The notes under the pieces are model-generated. The model did not search any database. It saw only the letters and a list, made by a program, of their open reading frames with translations, and had not been told where the DNA came from. A stretch of DNA of 61,630 bases from Caulobacter sp. Root655 (GTDB taxonomy: Bacteria; Pseudomonadota; Alphaproteobacteria; Caulobacterales; Caulobacteraceae), in assembly GCF_001427665.1 (NCBI RefSeq), contig NZ_LMHC01000003.1:15019-76648 (forward strand), given 5' to 3'. This document shows positions 52,662-60,762 of this stretch, in pieces. The first letter of the stretch is position 1. Each line of letters opens with the position of its first letter. The translations under genes and the position numbers were made by a program.

Positions 52662-53231
52662 ATGATCAGTGGCAAATATAAGATGTTGGCAGTGACCGCT
52701 CTGATCGCGAGTGGCCTGTCTCTCAGCGCTTGCGCGACCAAGGGCTTCGTCAAGGAACAGGTCGGCGTGGTCAACACGCGGGTCGACAGCACCGATACCA
52801 AGCTGGCCGAAGTCGACCGCACCAGCCAGGATGCGCTCAAGCGCGCCACCGACGCTGGCAAGTTGGCCGAGGGCAAGTTCCTCTATTCGGTGGTGTTGAG
52901 CGACGACAGCGTCAAGTTCCCGCTCAACAAGCACGAACTTTCGCCGGAAGCCCAACAGCGCCTGGCCGAGTTCGCCGGCAAGCTGAAGGAAGACAACAAG
53001 AACGTCTATCTGGAGGTCCAGGGCTTCACCGACGCTACCGGTGACACCACCTACAACGAAGAGTTGGGCGGCGCCCGGGCCGAGGCGGTGCGCAAGTTCC
53101 TGGCCAAGCAGGGCGTGCCCCTGAACCGGATCGCGACCATCTCGTATGGCGAGGATGATCCGGTGGCCCCGAACGACACGCCGGACGGTCGGGCTCAGAA
53201 CCGCCGGGTGGTGATCCAGGTCCTGGCCTAG
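52662..53231 (+). CDS. OmpA family lipoprotein
   Basis: 189 residues. A lipoprotein signal with lipobox LSAC (LAVTALIASGLSLSACAT) is followed by a short coiled coil (VGVVNTRVDSTDTKLAEVDRT), then an OmpA C-terminal peptidoglycan-binding domain: VYLEVQGFTDATGDTTYNEELGGARAEAVRKFL, ISYGEDDPVAPNDTPDGRAQNRRVVIQV. The Asp and Arg that hold diaminopimelate (FTDATGD; NRRV) are present. It probably tethers the outer membrane to the wall. The ATG at 52662 has GGAAGGG six bases upstream; the ATG at 52635 would put nine extra residues before the signal. Confidence 0.9.
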   Translation: MISGKYKMLAVTALIASGLSLSACATKGFVKEQVGVVNTRVDSTDTKLAEVDRTSQDALKRATDAGKLAEGKFLYSVVLSDDSVKFPLNKHELSPEAQQRLAEFAGKLKEDNKNVYLEVQGFTDATGDTTYNEELGGARAEAVRKFLAKQGVPLNRIATISYGEDDPVAPNDTPDGRAQNRRVVIQVLA

Positions 53232-53253
53232 GTCAGACCTGGACTCCAAACGA

Positions 53254-53291
53254 CGTCATCCCCCGCATGAAGCGGGGGATGACGATTTTTT
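53254..53291. terminator. Bidirectional terminator
   Basis: A 13-base perfect stem cgtcatcccccgc / gcgggggatgacg with a 5-base loop, followed by a run of six T on the plus strand. It lies between the convergent OmpA-like and SDR genes. Confidence 0.85.
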
Positions 53292-53306
53292 GGTTGTGGC
53301 CGGAGC

Positions 53307-54221
53307 TCAGCCCTTGATGGCCGGGCTCAGCAGGTCTTCCAGGCCGATGCGGCGGTACATCTCGGTGCGCACCCGGTCGGCGACGCCGTTGACGACCTCG
53401 GCGCCGTCCTGCGAGGGGTCGATGTGGACCCGGAAGGGGCGCTTGCCGAACGGGGCGTCCACCACCGCGACCATGGCCCTGGCGACGTCGGCGACGTCGG
53501 CGTCGGCCGGTTCGAGCGCGGCCAGGCCGCCCAGCGCCTGCTCGGCGACGCCGGCATAGGGGCCGGTCTCGTATTCGGCGGCTCGGGCGGCGTCGGCCGG
53601 CTTGCCGGAGTGGGCGAAGTGGTTGGTGCCCTTGGTGAAGGCCCCGGGCACGATGATCGAGGTCTCGATCCCCCAGCGGGACAGCTCGGTCGAATAGCTC
53701 ACCGCCAGGCTGTCCATCGCCGCCTTGGCCGCGAAATAGGGGCTCAGGTACGGAGGCGTGCCGCCACGCGTCGAGCTGCTCGACACCCAGATCACCAGGC
53801 CCTTGCCCTGTTTGCGCAGCCGCGGCAGCGCGGCGCGGTTCACCCTTTGGGTGGAGAGCACGTTGATGTCGTAGAGCTGGGCGAACTGTTCGGCGGTGAA
53901 GGCCTCGGCCGGACCAAAGCTCATGTGGCCGGCGTTGTGGACGACAATGTCGAGGCGGCCGTTGTCGGCGATGATCCGGGCGATGCCGGCCTCGACCGAG
54001 GCGTCGCTGGCGACGTCCAGCTCGACGGTGCGCAGGTCGACGCCGTTCTCCTTGGCGTAGGCGGCGACTTCGGCGACCTGCGGCGCGTTGCGGCCTTCGG
54101 TTTCGCGCATCGAGGCGTAGACGGTGTGGCCGGCATGGGCCAGGGCCTTGGCGCTGAGCAGGCCAAAGCCGCTGGAGGCGCCGGTGATGACGATGACTTG
54201 CTTTTCAGCTTGGGTGGTCAT
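53307..54221 (-). CDS. SDR family oxidoreductase
   Basis: 304 residues. A classical short-chain dehydrogenase: NAD(P)-binding TGASSGFGLL at residue 13, IVVHNAGHMSFGPAE, and the catalytic Ser and Tyr-x3-Lys in IWVSSSSTRGGTPPYLSPYFAAKAAMDSLA. The substrate is unknown. It lies 50 bases downstream of a second SDR gene on the same strand, and both are divergent from a LysR regulator, suggesting one regulated operon. Confidence 0.9.
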   Translation of the reverse strand: MTTQAEKQVIVITGASSGFGLLSAKALAHAGHTVYASMRETEGRNAPQVAEVAAYAKENGVDLRTVELDVASDASVEAGIARIIADNGRLDIVVHNAGHMSFGPAEAFTAEQFAQLYDINVLSTQRVNRAALPRLRKQGKGLVIWVSSSSTRGGTPPYLSPYFAAKAAMDSLAVSYSTELSRWGIETSIIVPGAFTKGTNHFAHSGKPADAARAAEYETGPYAGVAEQALGGLAALEPADADVADVARAMVAVVDAPFGKRPFRVHIDPSQDGAEVVNGVADRVRTEMYRRIGLEDLLSPAIKG

Positions 54222-54271
54222 GACGATGTTCCTTTGAAGGGGTGCGTTCGAAGGTCGGGCGGGGGCCGGGA

Positions 54272-55012
54272 TCAGATGATCCCGCCGTTGGCGCGCAGGG
54301 TCTGGCCGTTGATCCAGGCGCCGTCCGGGCCGACCAGGAAGGCGACGACGGCGGCGATGTCCTCGGGCTGGCCCAGGCGTTCCAGCGGGGCCAGCTTGGC
54401 CAGGCGGTCGATGACCTCCCGCGGCTTGCCGTCGAGGAACAGCTTTGTCGCCGTAGGCCCGGGGGCGATCGAATTGACCGTGATGGCCCGGCCGCGCAGT
54501 TCCTTGGTCAGGATGCTGGTCATGGCTTCGACGGCGGCCTTGGTGGCGGCGTAGACGCCGTAGCCAGGCTGCAGCAGGCCGGTGACGCTGGACGAGAAGT
54601 TGACGATCCGGCCGCCGTCCCGCAGCCGCCTGGCGGCTTCGCGCAGGGTGTTGAACGTGCCCTTCAGGTTGACGTTGATCTGGCGGTCGAACAGGGCGTC
54701 GTCGCTGTCGGCGATCGGGGCCAGCATCATGATCCCGGCGTTGTTGATCAGCACGTCCACGCCGCCGAAGGCCGTTTCGGCCGCGTCGAACATCTTGCGG
54801 ACCGCTTCGGCGTCGCCGATGTCGGCCTGGTGGGCCAGGGCCTTGCCGCCGGCCGCCTCGATCTCGCGGACCAGGGCCTGCGCCGGTTCGACCTTGCCGG
54901 CGTAGTTGACGATGACGGTGAAGCCGTCCTTCGCCAGGCGTTGCGAAACCGCCGCGCCGATGCCGCCCGAGGCGCCGGTCACGATCGCTACCTTGTTGGA
55001 CTGGTTGGTCAT
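54272..55012 (-). CDS. SDR family oxidoreductase (3-ketoacyl-ACP reductase-like)
   Basis: 246 residues. VAIVTGASGGIGAAVSQRLA, DVLINNAGIMMLAP, the active-site NFSSSVTGLLQPGYGVYAATKAAVEAMT (Ser, Tyr-x3-Lys) and the C-terminal PEDIAAVVAFLVGPDGAWINGQ all match classical SDRs of the FabG-like type. First gene of a likely two-gene operon with the SDR at 53307. Divergent from the LysR gene 120 bases away; the operator between them probably controls both. Confidence 0.92.
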   Translation of the reverse strand: MTNQSNKVAIVTGASGGIGAAVSQRLAKDGFTVIVNYAGKVEPAQALVREIEAAGGKALAHQADIGDAEAVRKMFDAAETAFGGVDVLINNAGIMMLAPIADSDDALFDRQINVNLKGTFNTLREAARRLRDGGRIVNFSSSVTGLLQPGYGVYAATKAAVEAMTSILTKELRGRAITVNSIAPGPTATKLFLDGKPREVIDRLAKLAPLERLGQPEDIAAVVAFLVGPDGAWINGQTLRANGGII

Positions 55013-55098
55013 CTCGTCTCTCCAGGCCGACCCCGTGTCGGCGGTGATGACAAGATGCTCCTTGGCGATGAGCGGATAATCAGCGAAGATACGATAAC

Positions 55099-55120
55099 AT
55101 TATTCAGGTATTCGAATAAT
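55099..55120. promoter_or_regulatory. Probable LysR operator
   Basis: A perfect 7-base inverted repeat attattc, eight bases, gaataat, containing the T-N11-A core expected for LysR regulators. It lies 13 bases before the LysR start and 86 bases upstream of the divergent SDR gene. Confidence 0.6.
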
Positions 55121-55132
55121 AGGAGGGCGCCC

Positions 55133-56035
55133 TTGGACCGCTTCGACGCCATGCGGCTGTTCGTCCGGATCGTGGAGCGCCGCAGCTTCAGCCAGGCGGC
55201 GCTGGACCTCAACCTGCCGGCCTCGACCGCCACCGAGGGGGTCAAGCAGCTGGAGGGGCGGCTGGGCGCGCGGCTGCTGCAGCGGACCACGCGCCATGTC
55301 AGCCCCACCCTGGACGGCGAGGCCTTCTATCGCCGCTGCCTGGCGATCCTGGCCGAGCTGGAGGACGCCGAGGCCGAATTCGGCAACGCCAAGCCGCGCG
55401 GCCTGCTGCGGGTGGACGTGCACGGCACGCTGGCGCGCCACTTCCTGCTGCCGGGTCTGCCGGCCTTCCTGGAGCGCTATCCCGACCTGAAGCTGCACCT
55501 GGGCGAGGGCGACCGGCTGGTTGACCTGGTGCGCGAGGGCGTCGACTGCGTGCTGCGGGTCGGCGACCTGAAGGACAGCGCCATGATCGCCCGCCGGGTC
55601 GGGATGCTGGACGAGGCCACCTGCGCCAGTCCGGCCTATCTGGCGAAGCACGGCGTCCCGGCCACGCCCGACGACCTGGCCAAGGAGGGGGCTGGCCACG
55701 AGATGATCGGCTTCGTCTCCTCGGCGACGGGCGAGTTCTTCCCGCTGGAGTTCATGGTCGACGGCGCCCCGCGCCACGTCACCTTGCCGGCCACCCTGTC
55801 GGTGGTCGGGGCCGAGACCAATGTCGTCGCCGCCCGCCTGGGCCTGGGGATCATCCAGGTCCCGCGCTACCACGTGGCGGCCGACCTGGCGGCGGGGACC
55901 CTGGTCGAGATCCTGGCCGGTTACCCGCCCAGCCAGACGCCGGTGTCGCTGCTGTATCCGCACAGCCGCCAGATCCCGCCGCGGGTGCGGGTGTTCATGG
56001 AGTGGTTGACGCGGGAGTTCGCGGCGCGCTCCTAA
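55133..56035 (+). CDS. LysR family transcriptional regulator
   Basis: 300 residues. An N-terminal winged helix-turn-helix (DRFDAMRLFVRIVERRSFSQ then [35 protein letters not shown]) is followed by the effector-binding domain (GLLRVDVHGTLARHFLLPGLPAFLERYPDLKLHL, RVGDLKDSAMIARRVG). The RTTRHVSPT stretch places it in the large group that controls oxidoreductase genes. TTG at 55133 has AGGAGG six bases upstream, which decides the start. Divergent from two SDR genes, with an operator-like palindrome between. Confidence 0.92.
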   Translation: MDRFDAMRLFVRIVERRSFSQAALDLNLPASTATEGVKQLEGRLGARLLQRTTRHVSPTLDGEAFYRRCLAILAELEDAEAEFGNAKPRGLLRVDVHGTLARHFLLPGLPAFLERYPDLKLHLGEGDRLVDLVREGVDCVLRVGDLKDSAMIARRVGMLDEATCASPAYLAKHGVPATPDDLAKEGAGHEMIGFVSSATGEFFPLEFMVDGAPRHVTLPATLSVVGAETNVVAARLGLGIIQVPRYHVAADLAAGTLVEILAGYPPSQTPVSLLYPHSRQIPPRVRVFMEWLTREFAARS

Positions 56036-56206
56036 AACCCTCTCCCATAGGGAGAGGGAGGGGCCCGCGCCGAAGGCGTGGGAGGGTGAGGGGTTTAGAC
56101 GTCCGACGGCGTGCCGGCAGGGCGTCGTGAGAAAACGGTGAGGGCGTCACCCCTCACCCTCCCAAGCTTCGCTTGGGCCCCTCCCTCTCCCCTCCGGGAG
56201 AGGGCG
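56036..56206. repeat. Long palindrome after the LysR gene
   Basis: The left half (ccctctcccatagggagagg, aggggcccgcgccgaaggcg, tgggagggtgagggg) is mirrored by the right half (cccctcaccctcccaagctt, cgcttgggcccctccctctc, cggga gagggc). The centre is about 55 bases. The gggagggtgag core is shared with the arms around the DUF559 gene at 10-30 and 441-461. Confidence 0.8.
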
Positions 56207-56207
56207 C

Positions 56208-56849
56208 TTAGGCCGGCTGCGCCGCCTTCGCCGCCGCGATCAGCGCGTCGTCGATCTCGGAGGCCCGCTTGGCCGCCGGGCGCTGGCTGATGCCGGCCCA
56301 GTAGGCCTCGAAGGCCGGGCGCTTCTCGATCGTGCCGAACATCATGCCCCAGCCGATCTGCGAGCCCACATAGACGTCGGCGGCCGAGAACTTGTCGCCC
56401 GCCAGGTACTGTTTGCCGGTCACCGCCTGCTCCAGGGCGTTGAGCACGTCCTCGATGCAGCCGTAGCCGGCCGACATCCGTCGCTCGGGCGGGACCTCGA
56501 AGCCCATGGACTTGTTGGTCACCGCCGCCTCGATCGGCCCGCAGGCGAACATCAGCCAGCGATAATAGACGCCGCGCTGCGGGTCGCTGGTGGCCGGCGC
56601 CAGGCCCGCCTCGGGGAAGGCGTCGGCCAGATAGGCGCAGATCGCCGCGCCCTCGGTGACCGCCACCCCGCGGTGGGTGATGGCCGGCACCTTGCCCATC
56701 GGATTGACCGCCAGATAGTCGGGCGCCTTCATCGTCGAAGCGTAGTCCAGCGTCACGGTGCGGTAGGGGACGCCGACCTCCTCCAGCATCCAACGGACGA
56801 TCCGGCCGCGTGACATCGGGTTGGTGTAGAAGACGAGTTCGTCGCTCAT
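56208..56849 (-). CDS. Glutathione S-transferase family protein
   Basis: 213 residues. The thioredoxin-like N-domain has LVFYTNPMSRGRIVRWMLEE, YLAVNPMGKVPAITHRGVAVTEGAAICAYLAD (cis-Pro and the E-S/G glutathione site as TEGAAI), and the helical C-domain has QYLAGDKFSAADVYVGSQIGWG with the N-capping box. The start at 56849 (MSDELVFYTNPMSRG) has AGGGAG upstream; the frame beyond crosses repeat sequence. Substrate unknown. Confidence 0.9.
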   Translation of the reverse strand: MSDELVFYTNPMSRGRIVRWMLEEVGVPYRTVTLDYASTMKAPDYLAVNPMGKVPAITHRGVAVTEGAAICAYLADAFPEAGLAPATSDPQRGVYYRWLMFACGPIEAAVTNKSMGFEVPPERRMSAGYGCIEDVLNALEQAVTGKQYLAGDKFSAADVYVGSQIGWGMMFGTIEKRPAFEAYWAGISQRPAAKRASEIDDALIAAAKAAQPA

Positions 56850-56864
56850 GGCGGGCTCCCTGGA

Positions 56865-56970
56865 GCATCGTGCGGAAAAGTGGAGGCCGGTTTTCCGCGA
56901 AAACGATGCGAAAACCAAAGACCCAGAGCCAGTCGGGCGATTCCTATATCGCCCGACTGGCTCTGGAATT
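56865..56970. repeat. Rhizobiales-type palindromic element with strong hairpin
   Basis: Contains a perfect 19-base inverted repeat (56923-56941 and 56948-56966, ccagagccagtcgggcgat) around a 6-base loop. It is preceded by tgcggaaaagtggaggccgg and ttttccgcgaaaacgatgcg, the same layout as a dispersed repeat I know from Rhizobiales genomes. It lies between the GST and the MASE1 kinase genes. Confidence 0.75.
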
Positions 56971-57029
56971 GGGCGCGATCCTAGCGCGCGCGACGGCGGG
57001 CGCAACCTTCGGCGACCGATGTTCTTCGA

Positions 57030-59528
57030 TCAGGCCAGCGGTTCCAGGGCCCGGGCGGGCGACGCGGCCATGGCGCTGTTGAGGGCGCTGATTAGGCCGG
57101 CGGCGGTCATCGGCTTGGACACCGCGCCGTCGAAGATGTCGCCGGGGCCTTCGGGACGGGCGTCGGCCGAGAAGGCGATGATCGGCGTGCGGGCGTTGGG
57201 GCCGCCCTCGGCGCGGATGCGCAGGGCGGCCTGGGCGCCGTCCAGGCGGGGCATGCGCAGGTCCATCAGAATGGCGTCGAACGGCCGGGCCGTCGCGGCG
57301 GCCACGCCCTCCTCGCCGTCCGCGGCCTCGGCCACCTCGGCCCCCACGGCGGTCAGGATGGCGTTGACCAGCTCGCGGTTGGCCGGATTGTCGTCGACGA
57401 TCAGCACGCGGCAGGCGGGCGGCAACAGCGGCAGGGCCACCGGCTCGGCGGGCGAGGCCGACGCATGTGCCGCCGAGCGGGCCAGGATGTCGAAGCTGAA
57501 CTCGGCGCCCTGGCCGGCCAGGCTGGCCACCCCGATCTCGCCGCCCATCGCCTCGACCAGGCCCTTGCAGATGGCCAGGCCCAGGCCGGTGCCGCCATGC
57601 TTGCGGGTCAGGCCGGCGTCGACCTGCGAGAAACGCCGGAACAGCAGGTCGATGTCGTCCGGCGCGACGCCCGGGCCGGTGTCGGCGACCGACAGGCGCA
57701 GGCGTTCGCCGGCGACGTCATAGGCCGCCCGCACGGTGATCGACCCGGCCTCGGTGAACTTCACGGCGTTGCCGATCAGGTTCAGCAGCACCTGGCGCAG
57801 GCGTCCGCCGTCGATCAGCAGGTCGGCCGGCAGGGTCTCCAGGCCCTCGGCGCGCAGCGCCACGCTCCTGGCCTCGGTGTCGAGCGAGAACAGCTCCAGC
57901 GCCTCGCCGATCAGCTGGGCCGGCGCCGTCGGCTCCAGGTTCAGCTCCAGCTGCCCGGCCTCCAGCTTGGAGAAGTCGAGGATGTCGTTGATCGTGGTCA
58001 GCAGCGCCCTGCCGCCGCTCAGCACCCGGGCGATGAACCGGCGGGCGTCGGGCGACAGGTCGGGCTCGTCGTCGACCAGCCGGGCGAAGCCCAGCACCGA
58101 GGTCAGGGGCGTGCGCAGTTCGTGGCTCATATTGGCCAGGAACTCGCCCTTCACCGCGGCGGCGGCCTCGGCCTCGTTGCGCGCCTCGCGCAGCTGGCGC
58201 TCCATGGCCTTGTGGTCGGTGATGTCGCGGACGATGTCGGTGATGCCGGTGACCCGGCCGTTCAGCGGGTCACGCTGCAGGGCTGGACGGGACTCCAGCC
58301 AGATCACCACGCCGTCCTTGCGCAGGGCGCGGTACTCGACCCGGCTGGGGCCGCTGCGACGCCTGGCCATCAGTTCGGCCACCTCGTCGATGACCATGGC
58401 GCGCACGGCCTCGCGGTCGTCGGGATGCACGGTCAGCATGCCCTCACGGCCGACCAGTTCTTCGGGCATGTAGCCGAGCACCGCCAGGCAGGCGGGCGAG
58501 ACGTACTGGATGATCCCCCGCATGTTGCTGTGGATGATCATGTCCTGGGCGTTCTCGGCCAGCTGGCGGAAGCGGGCCTCGCTGCGGGCCACGGCGGCGT
58601 TGGCCTGCGTCATGCTCTGCAGCATGTAGCGGCGGTGCCGCTGGATCGAGGCGACCGGCAGGCTGATGAAGATCGCCACCGCCAGGAACAGCTGCAGGAC
58701 GATGGCCTGGTCCTGCGAACCGTTCGGCATCAGGGTGATCGGACCCTTGCCGGCCATGGTGAAGATCACCGCGACGATCGCCACCAGGGTCGCGCTCAGG
58801 GCCGCGCCCAGCACCTCCAGCCGCCAGGCGACCAGCAGCATCACCGGCGGGATGACGAACAGCAGCGGATAGCGGGTCTGCGAGAAGATCCCGACGGTGA
58901 CCGCCAGAAGCACGACCAGGGAGGCGACGCCGCTGATCGACAGCGGCCGCTCGCGCAGGTAGCCGCGCGCTCGCACCAGGGCCAGCAGGCAGGGGGTAAT
59001 GGTCATCAGGCCCAGGATGTCGCCCAGCGACCAGACGCCGATATTGGTCAGCAATTGGCCGCCGCGCATGGCCGTGTGGATGGTGGCGGCCAGCACGCCG
59101 GTGGCGATCGGGGCGGCCAGCCCGCAGATCAGGGCGAAGGCGATCATGTCGCGGGCCCGACCCAGGTCGACCTCTTCCCCGACGACCCGCCGCATGCTCC
59201 AGGCGCAGATGAAGATCTGGGCGATGTTGCAGCTGACCAGCACCAGATTGACCGGCACGAGGTCGCCGACATGGGCCCCGGCCGCCAGGCCGCCGGCCAG
59301 GCATCCCAGCAGCAGGGCGGGCCAGCGACGGCCCTTGGTCGACAGCAGGCAGGCCACGCCGAAGCCGTTGGACAGCCAGATCGGGGCCACCTGGCCGTAG
59401 TCGCGGGGAAACTCGACGCACAGATAGGCCAGCAGGGCGTAGCCCACCGTCGCGACCAGGGCATAGGTCGCCGTCTTCAGAATGTCGCCGCCCGACCAGG
59501 CGGGCGCGGAAGTCGTCGTGTGTGCCAT
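57030..59528 (-). CDS. Hybrid histidine kinase with MASE1 sensor domain
   Basis: 832 residues. The N-terminal 290 residues form a MASE1 integral membrane sensor of about eight spans ([56 protein letters not shown]). A PAS domain follows near 310-440 ([33 protein letters not shown]), then HisKA with [19 protein letters not shown] (His 469), an ATPase domain ([33 protein letters not shown]) and a receiver with [12 protein letters not shown] and Asp 756 ([13 protein letters not shown]). The kinase half is closely similar to the MHYT kinase at 5113. No partner gene is adjacent. Start ATG at 59528 ([11 protein letters not shown]). Confidence 0.93.
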   Translation of the reverse strand: MAHTTTSAPAWSGGDILKTATYALVATVGYALLAYLCVEFPRDYGQVAPIWLSNGFGVACLLSTKGRRWPALLLGCLAGGLAAGAHVGDLVPVNLVLVSCNIAQIFICAWSMRRVVGEEVDLGRARDMIAFALICGLAAPIATGVLAATIHTAMRGGQLLTNIGVWSLGDILGLMTITPCLLALVRARGYLRERPLSISGVASLVVLLAVTVGIFSQTRYPLLFVIPPVMLLVAWRLEVLGAALSATLVAIVAVIFTMAGKGPITLMPNGSQDQAIVLQLFLAVAIFISLPVASIQRHRRYMLQSMTQANAAVARSEARFRQLAENAQDMIIHSNMRGIIQYVSPACLAVLGYMPEELVGREGMLTVHPDDREAVRAMVIDEVAELMARRRSGPSRVEYRALRKDGVVIWLESRPALQRDPLNGRVTGITDIVRDITDHKAMERQLREARNEAEAAAAVKGEFLANMSHELRTPLTSVLGFARLVDDEPDLSPDARRFIARVLSGGRALLTTINDILDFSKLEAGQLELNLEPTAPAQLIGEALELFSLDTEARSVALRAEGLETLPADLLIDGGRLRQVLLNLIGNAVKFTEAGSITVRAAYDVAGERLRLSVADTGPGVAPDDIDLLFRRFSQVDAGLTRKHGGTGLGLAICKGLVEAMGGEIGVASLAGQGAEFSFDILARSAAHASASPAEPVALPLLPPACRVLIVDDNPANRELVNAILTAVGAEVAEAADGEEGVAAATARPFDAILMDLRMPRLDGAQAALRIRAEGGPNARTPIIAFSADARPEGPGDIFDGAVSKPMTAAGLISALNSAMAASPARALEPLA

Positions 59529-59658
59529 CCACCCTGCCTTCGGGGCCGCCCGCCCGCCCGCAAGCTGAAGCTCGAGCTAGGACGTTCGCCCCGACACCAC
59601 TAGGGCGAACGCCTTAAAGAACAGTGGCTTGGTGCGCGGCTCATCGCCGCGTGCGCCG

Positions 59659-59762
59659 TGCGTCCTTCGAGGCCCTCCCTTGAAGGGCGCCTCAGGATGA
59701 GGAACGTTGTGCTGAATTCCTCATCCTGAGGTGCGGAGCGTAGCGAAGCCTCGAAGGACGCA
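59659..59762. repeat. Palindromic repeat, TGCGTCCTTCGAGGC family, copy 4
   Basis: The ends tgcgtccttcgaggc and gcctcgaaggacgca are exact inverses, with ctcaggatgagg / cctcatcctgagg inside. It lies between the MASE1 kinase and the beta-lactamase genes; the rest of that 247-base gap shows nothing else. Confidence 0.9.
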
Positions 59763-59775
59763 GGGCGCTCGCCGC

Positions 59776-60666
59776 CTAAGCTCCGAAGCCGCCCGCCACC
59801 ACGATCCGCGCGACCTCGGCGATGACGGCGTCGCGCCCGGCCGAGTCGACCTTGGCCTGGGTCAGGTAGGCGGTGATCAGGATCGGCGCGCGGCCCGGCG
59901 GCCAGATCACGGCGATGTCGTTGGTGGTGTGCTCGCCGTCGCTGCCGGTCTTGTCGCCCACGCGCCAGCCCGTCGGCAGGCCGGCCCGCAGGCGGGCTCC
60001 GCCGGTCTGGTTGGCGACCAGCCACGCGACCAGCTGGGCGCGCGAGGCCGGCGACAGGGCCGCGCCCAGGGTCAGGGCCCGCAGGCTGCCCAGCATGGCG
60101 GTCGGCGTGGTGGTGTCGCGCGGGTCGCCAGGGCGGGCTTCGTTGAGTTCGGGCTCGCGGCGGTCCAGCCGGGTGGCCGGGTCGCCCAGGCCGCGCAGGA
60201 AGGCGGTCAGGGCCGGCGGGCCGCCGAAGCCGTCGAGCAACAGGTTGGCGGCGGCGTTGTCGCTGAGGGTGACGGTCGCCGCGCAGAGCGCGCCGATCGT
60301 CATGCCGTCGCCGACATGCCGCTCGGTGGCCGGCGAATGGGCGACCAGCGCTTGCTTGCCGTAGCGCAGGCGGCGATCCAGCCGCTCCTTGCCCTGGTCG
60401 ACGCGGGCCAGGACCAGGCCGGCGACCAGGGCCTTGAAGGTGCTGCACATGGCGAAGCGCTGGTCGCCGCGATGGGCGAAGGTCGCGCCGGTCTGGGTGT
60501 CCAGCGCCGCCACGCCCAGACGGCCGCCGCTGCGCGCCTCCAGGGCGATGATACTCCGGCTCATGCCACTGGTCAGGCGAACGCTCTGGGCAGCGAGGCC
60601 GGCGCGCGGCGCGCCGAGCACGGGAAGGGCGGCGAAGGCGGTGATCAAAAGTCGTCTATCGAGCAT
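59776..60666 (-). CDS. bla: Class A beta-lactamase
   Basis: 296 residues. A signal peptide covers about 1-26 (LITAFAALPVLGAPRAGLAA). All class A motifs are present: CSTFK (Ser70-x-x-Lys73), LSDN (Ser130-Asp-Asn), EPELNEA (Glu166 region) and KTGS (Lys234-Thr-Gly). The Cys before the active Ser (CSTFK) also occurs in some carbapenem-hydrolysing class A enzymes (a disulfide with a Cys near 238), but no second Cys is visible after the KTG motif, so spectrum cannot be inferred. The ATG at 60666 begins the signal peptide; the frame beyond is antisense to the regulator. Divergent from an AmpR-type gene, so probably inducible. Confidence 0.93.
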   Translation of the reverse strand: MLDRRLLITAFAALPVLGAPRAGLAAQSVRLTSGMSRSIIALEARSGGRLGVAALDTQTGATFAHRGDQRFAMCSTFKALVAGLVLARVDQGKERLDRRLRYGKQALVAHSPATERHVGDGMTIGALCAATVTLSDNAAANLLLDGFGGPPALTAFLRGLGDPATRLDRREPELNEARPGDPRDTTTPTAMLGSLRALTLGAALSPASRAQLVAWLVANQTGGARLRAGLPTGWRVGDKTGSDGEHTTNDIAVIWPPGRAPILITAYLTQAKVDSAGRDAVIAEVARIVVAGGFGA

Positions 60667-60762
60667 GCGGGTCTCCAATGATCGGCAGAATGCGCGAACG
60701 GTGACCGCGTGATCAAACGATGATACTTCGCCGCTGACCCTAGGAAAATTTGGGTATTGGAC

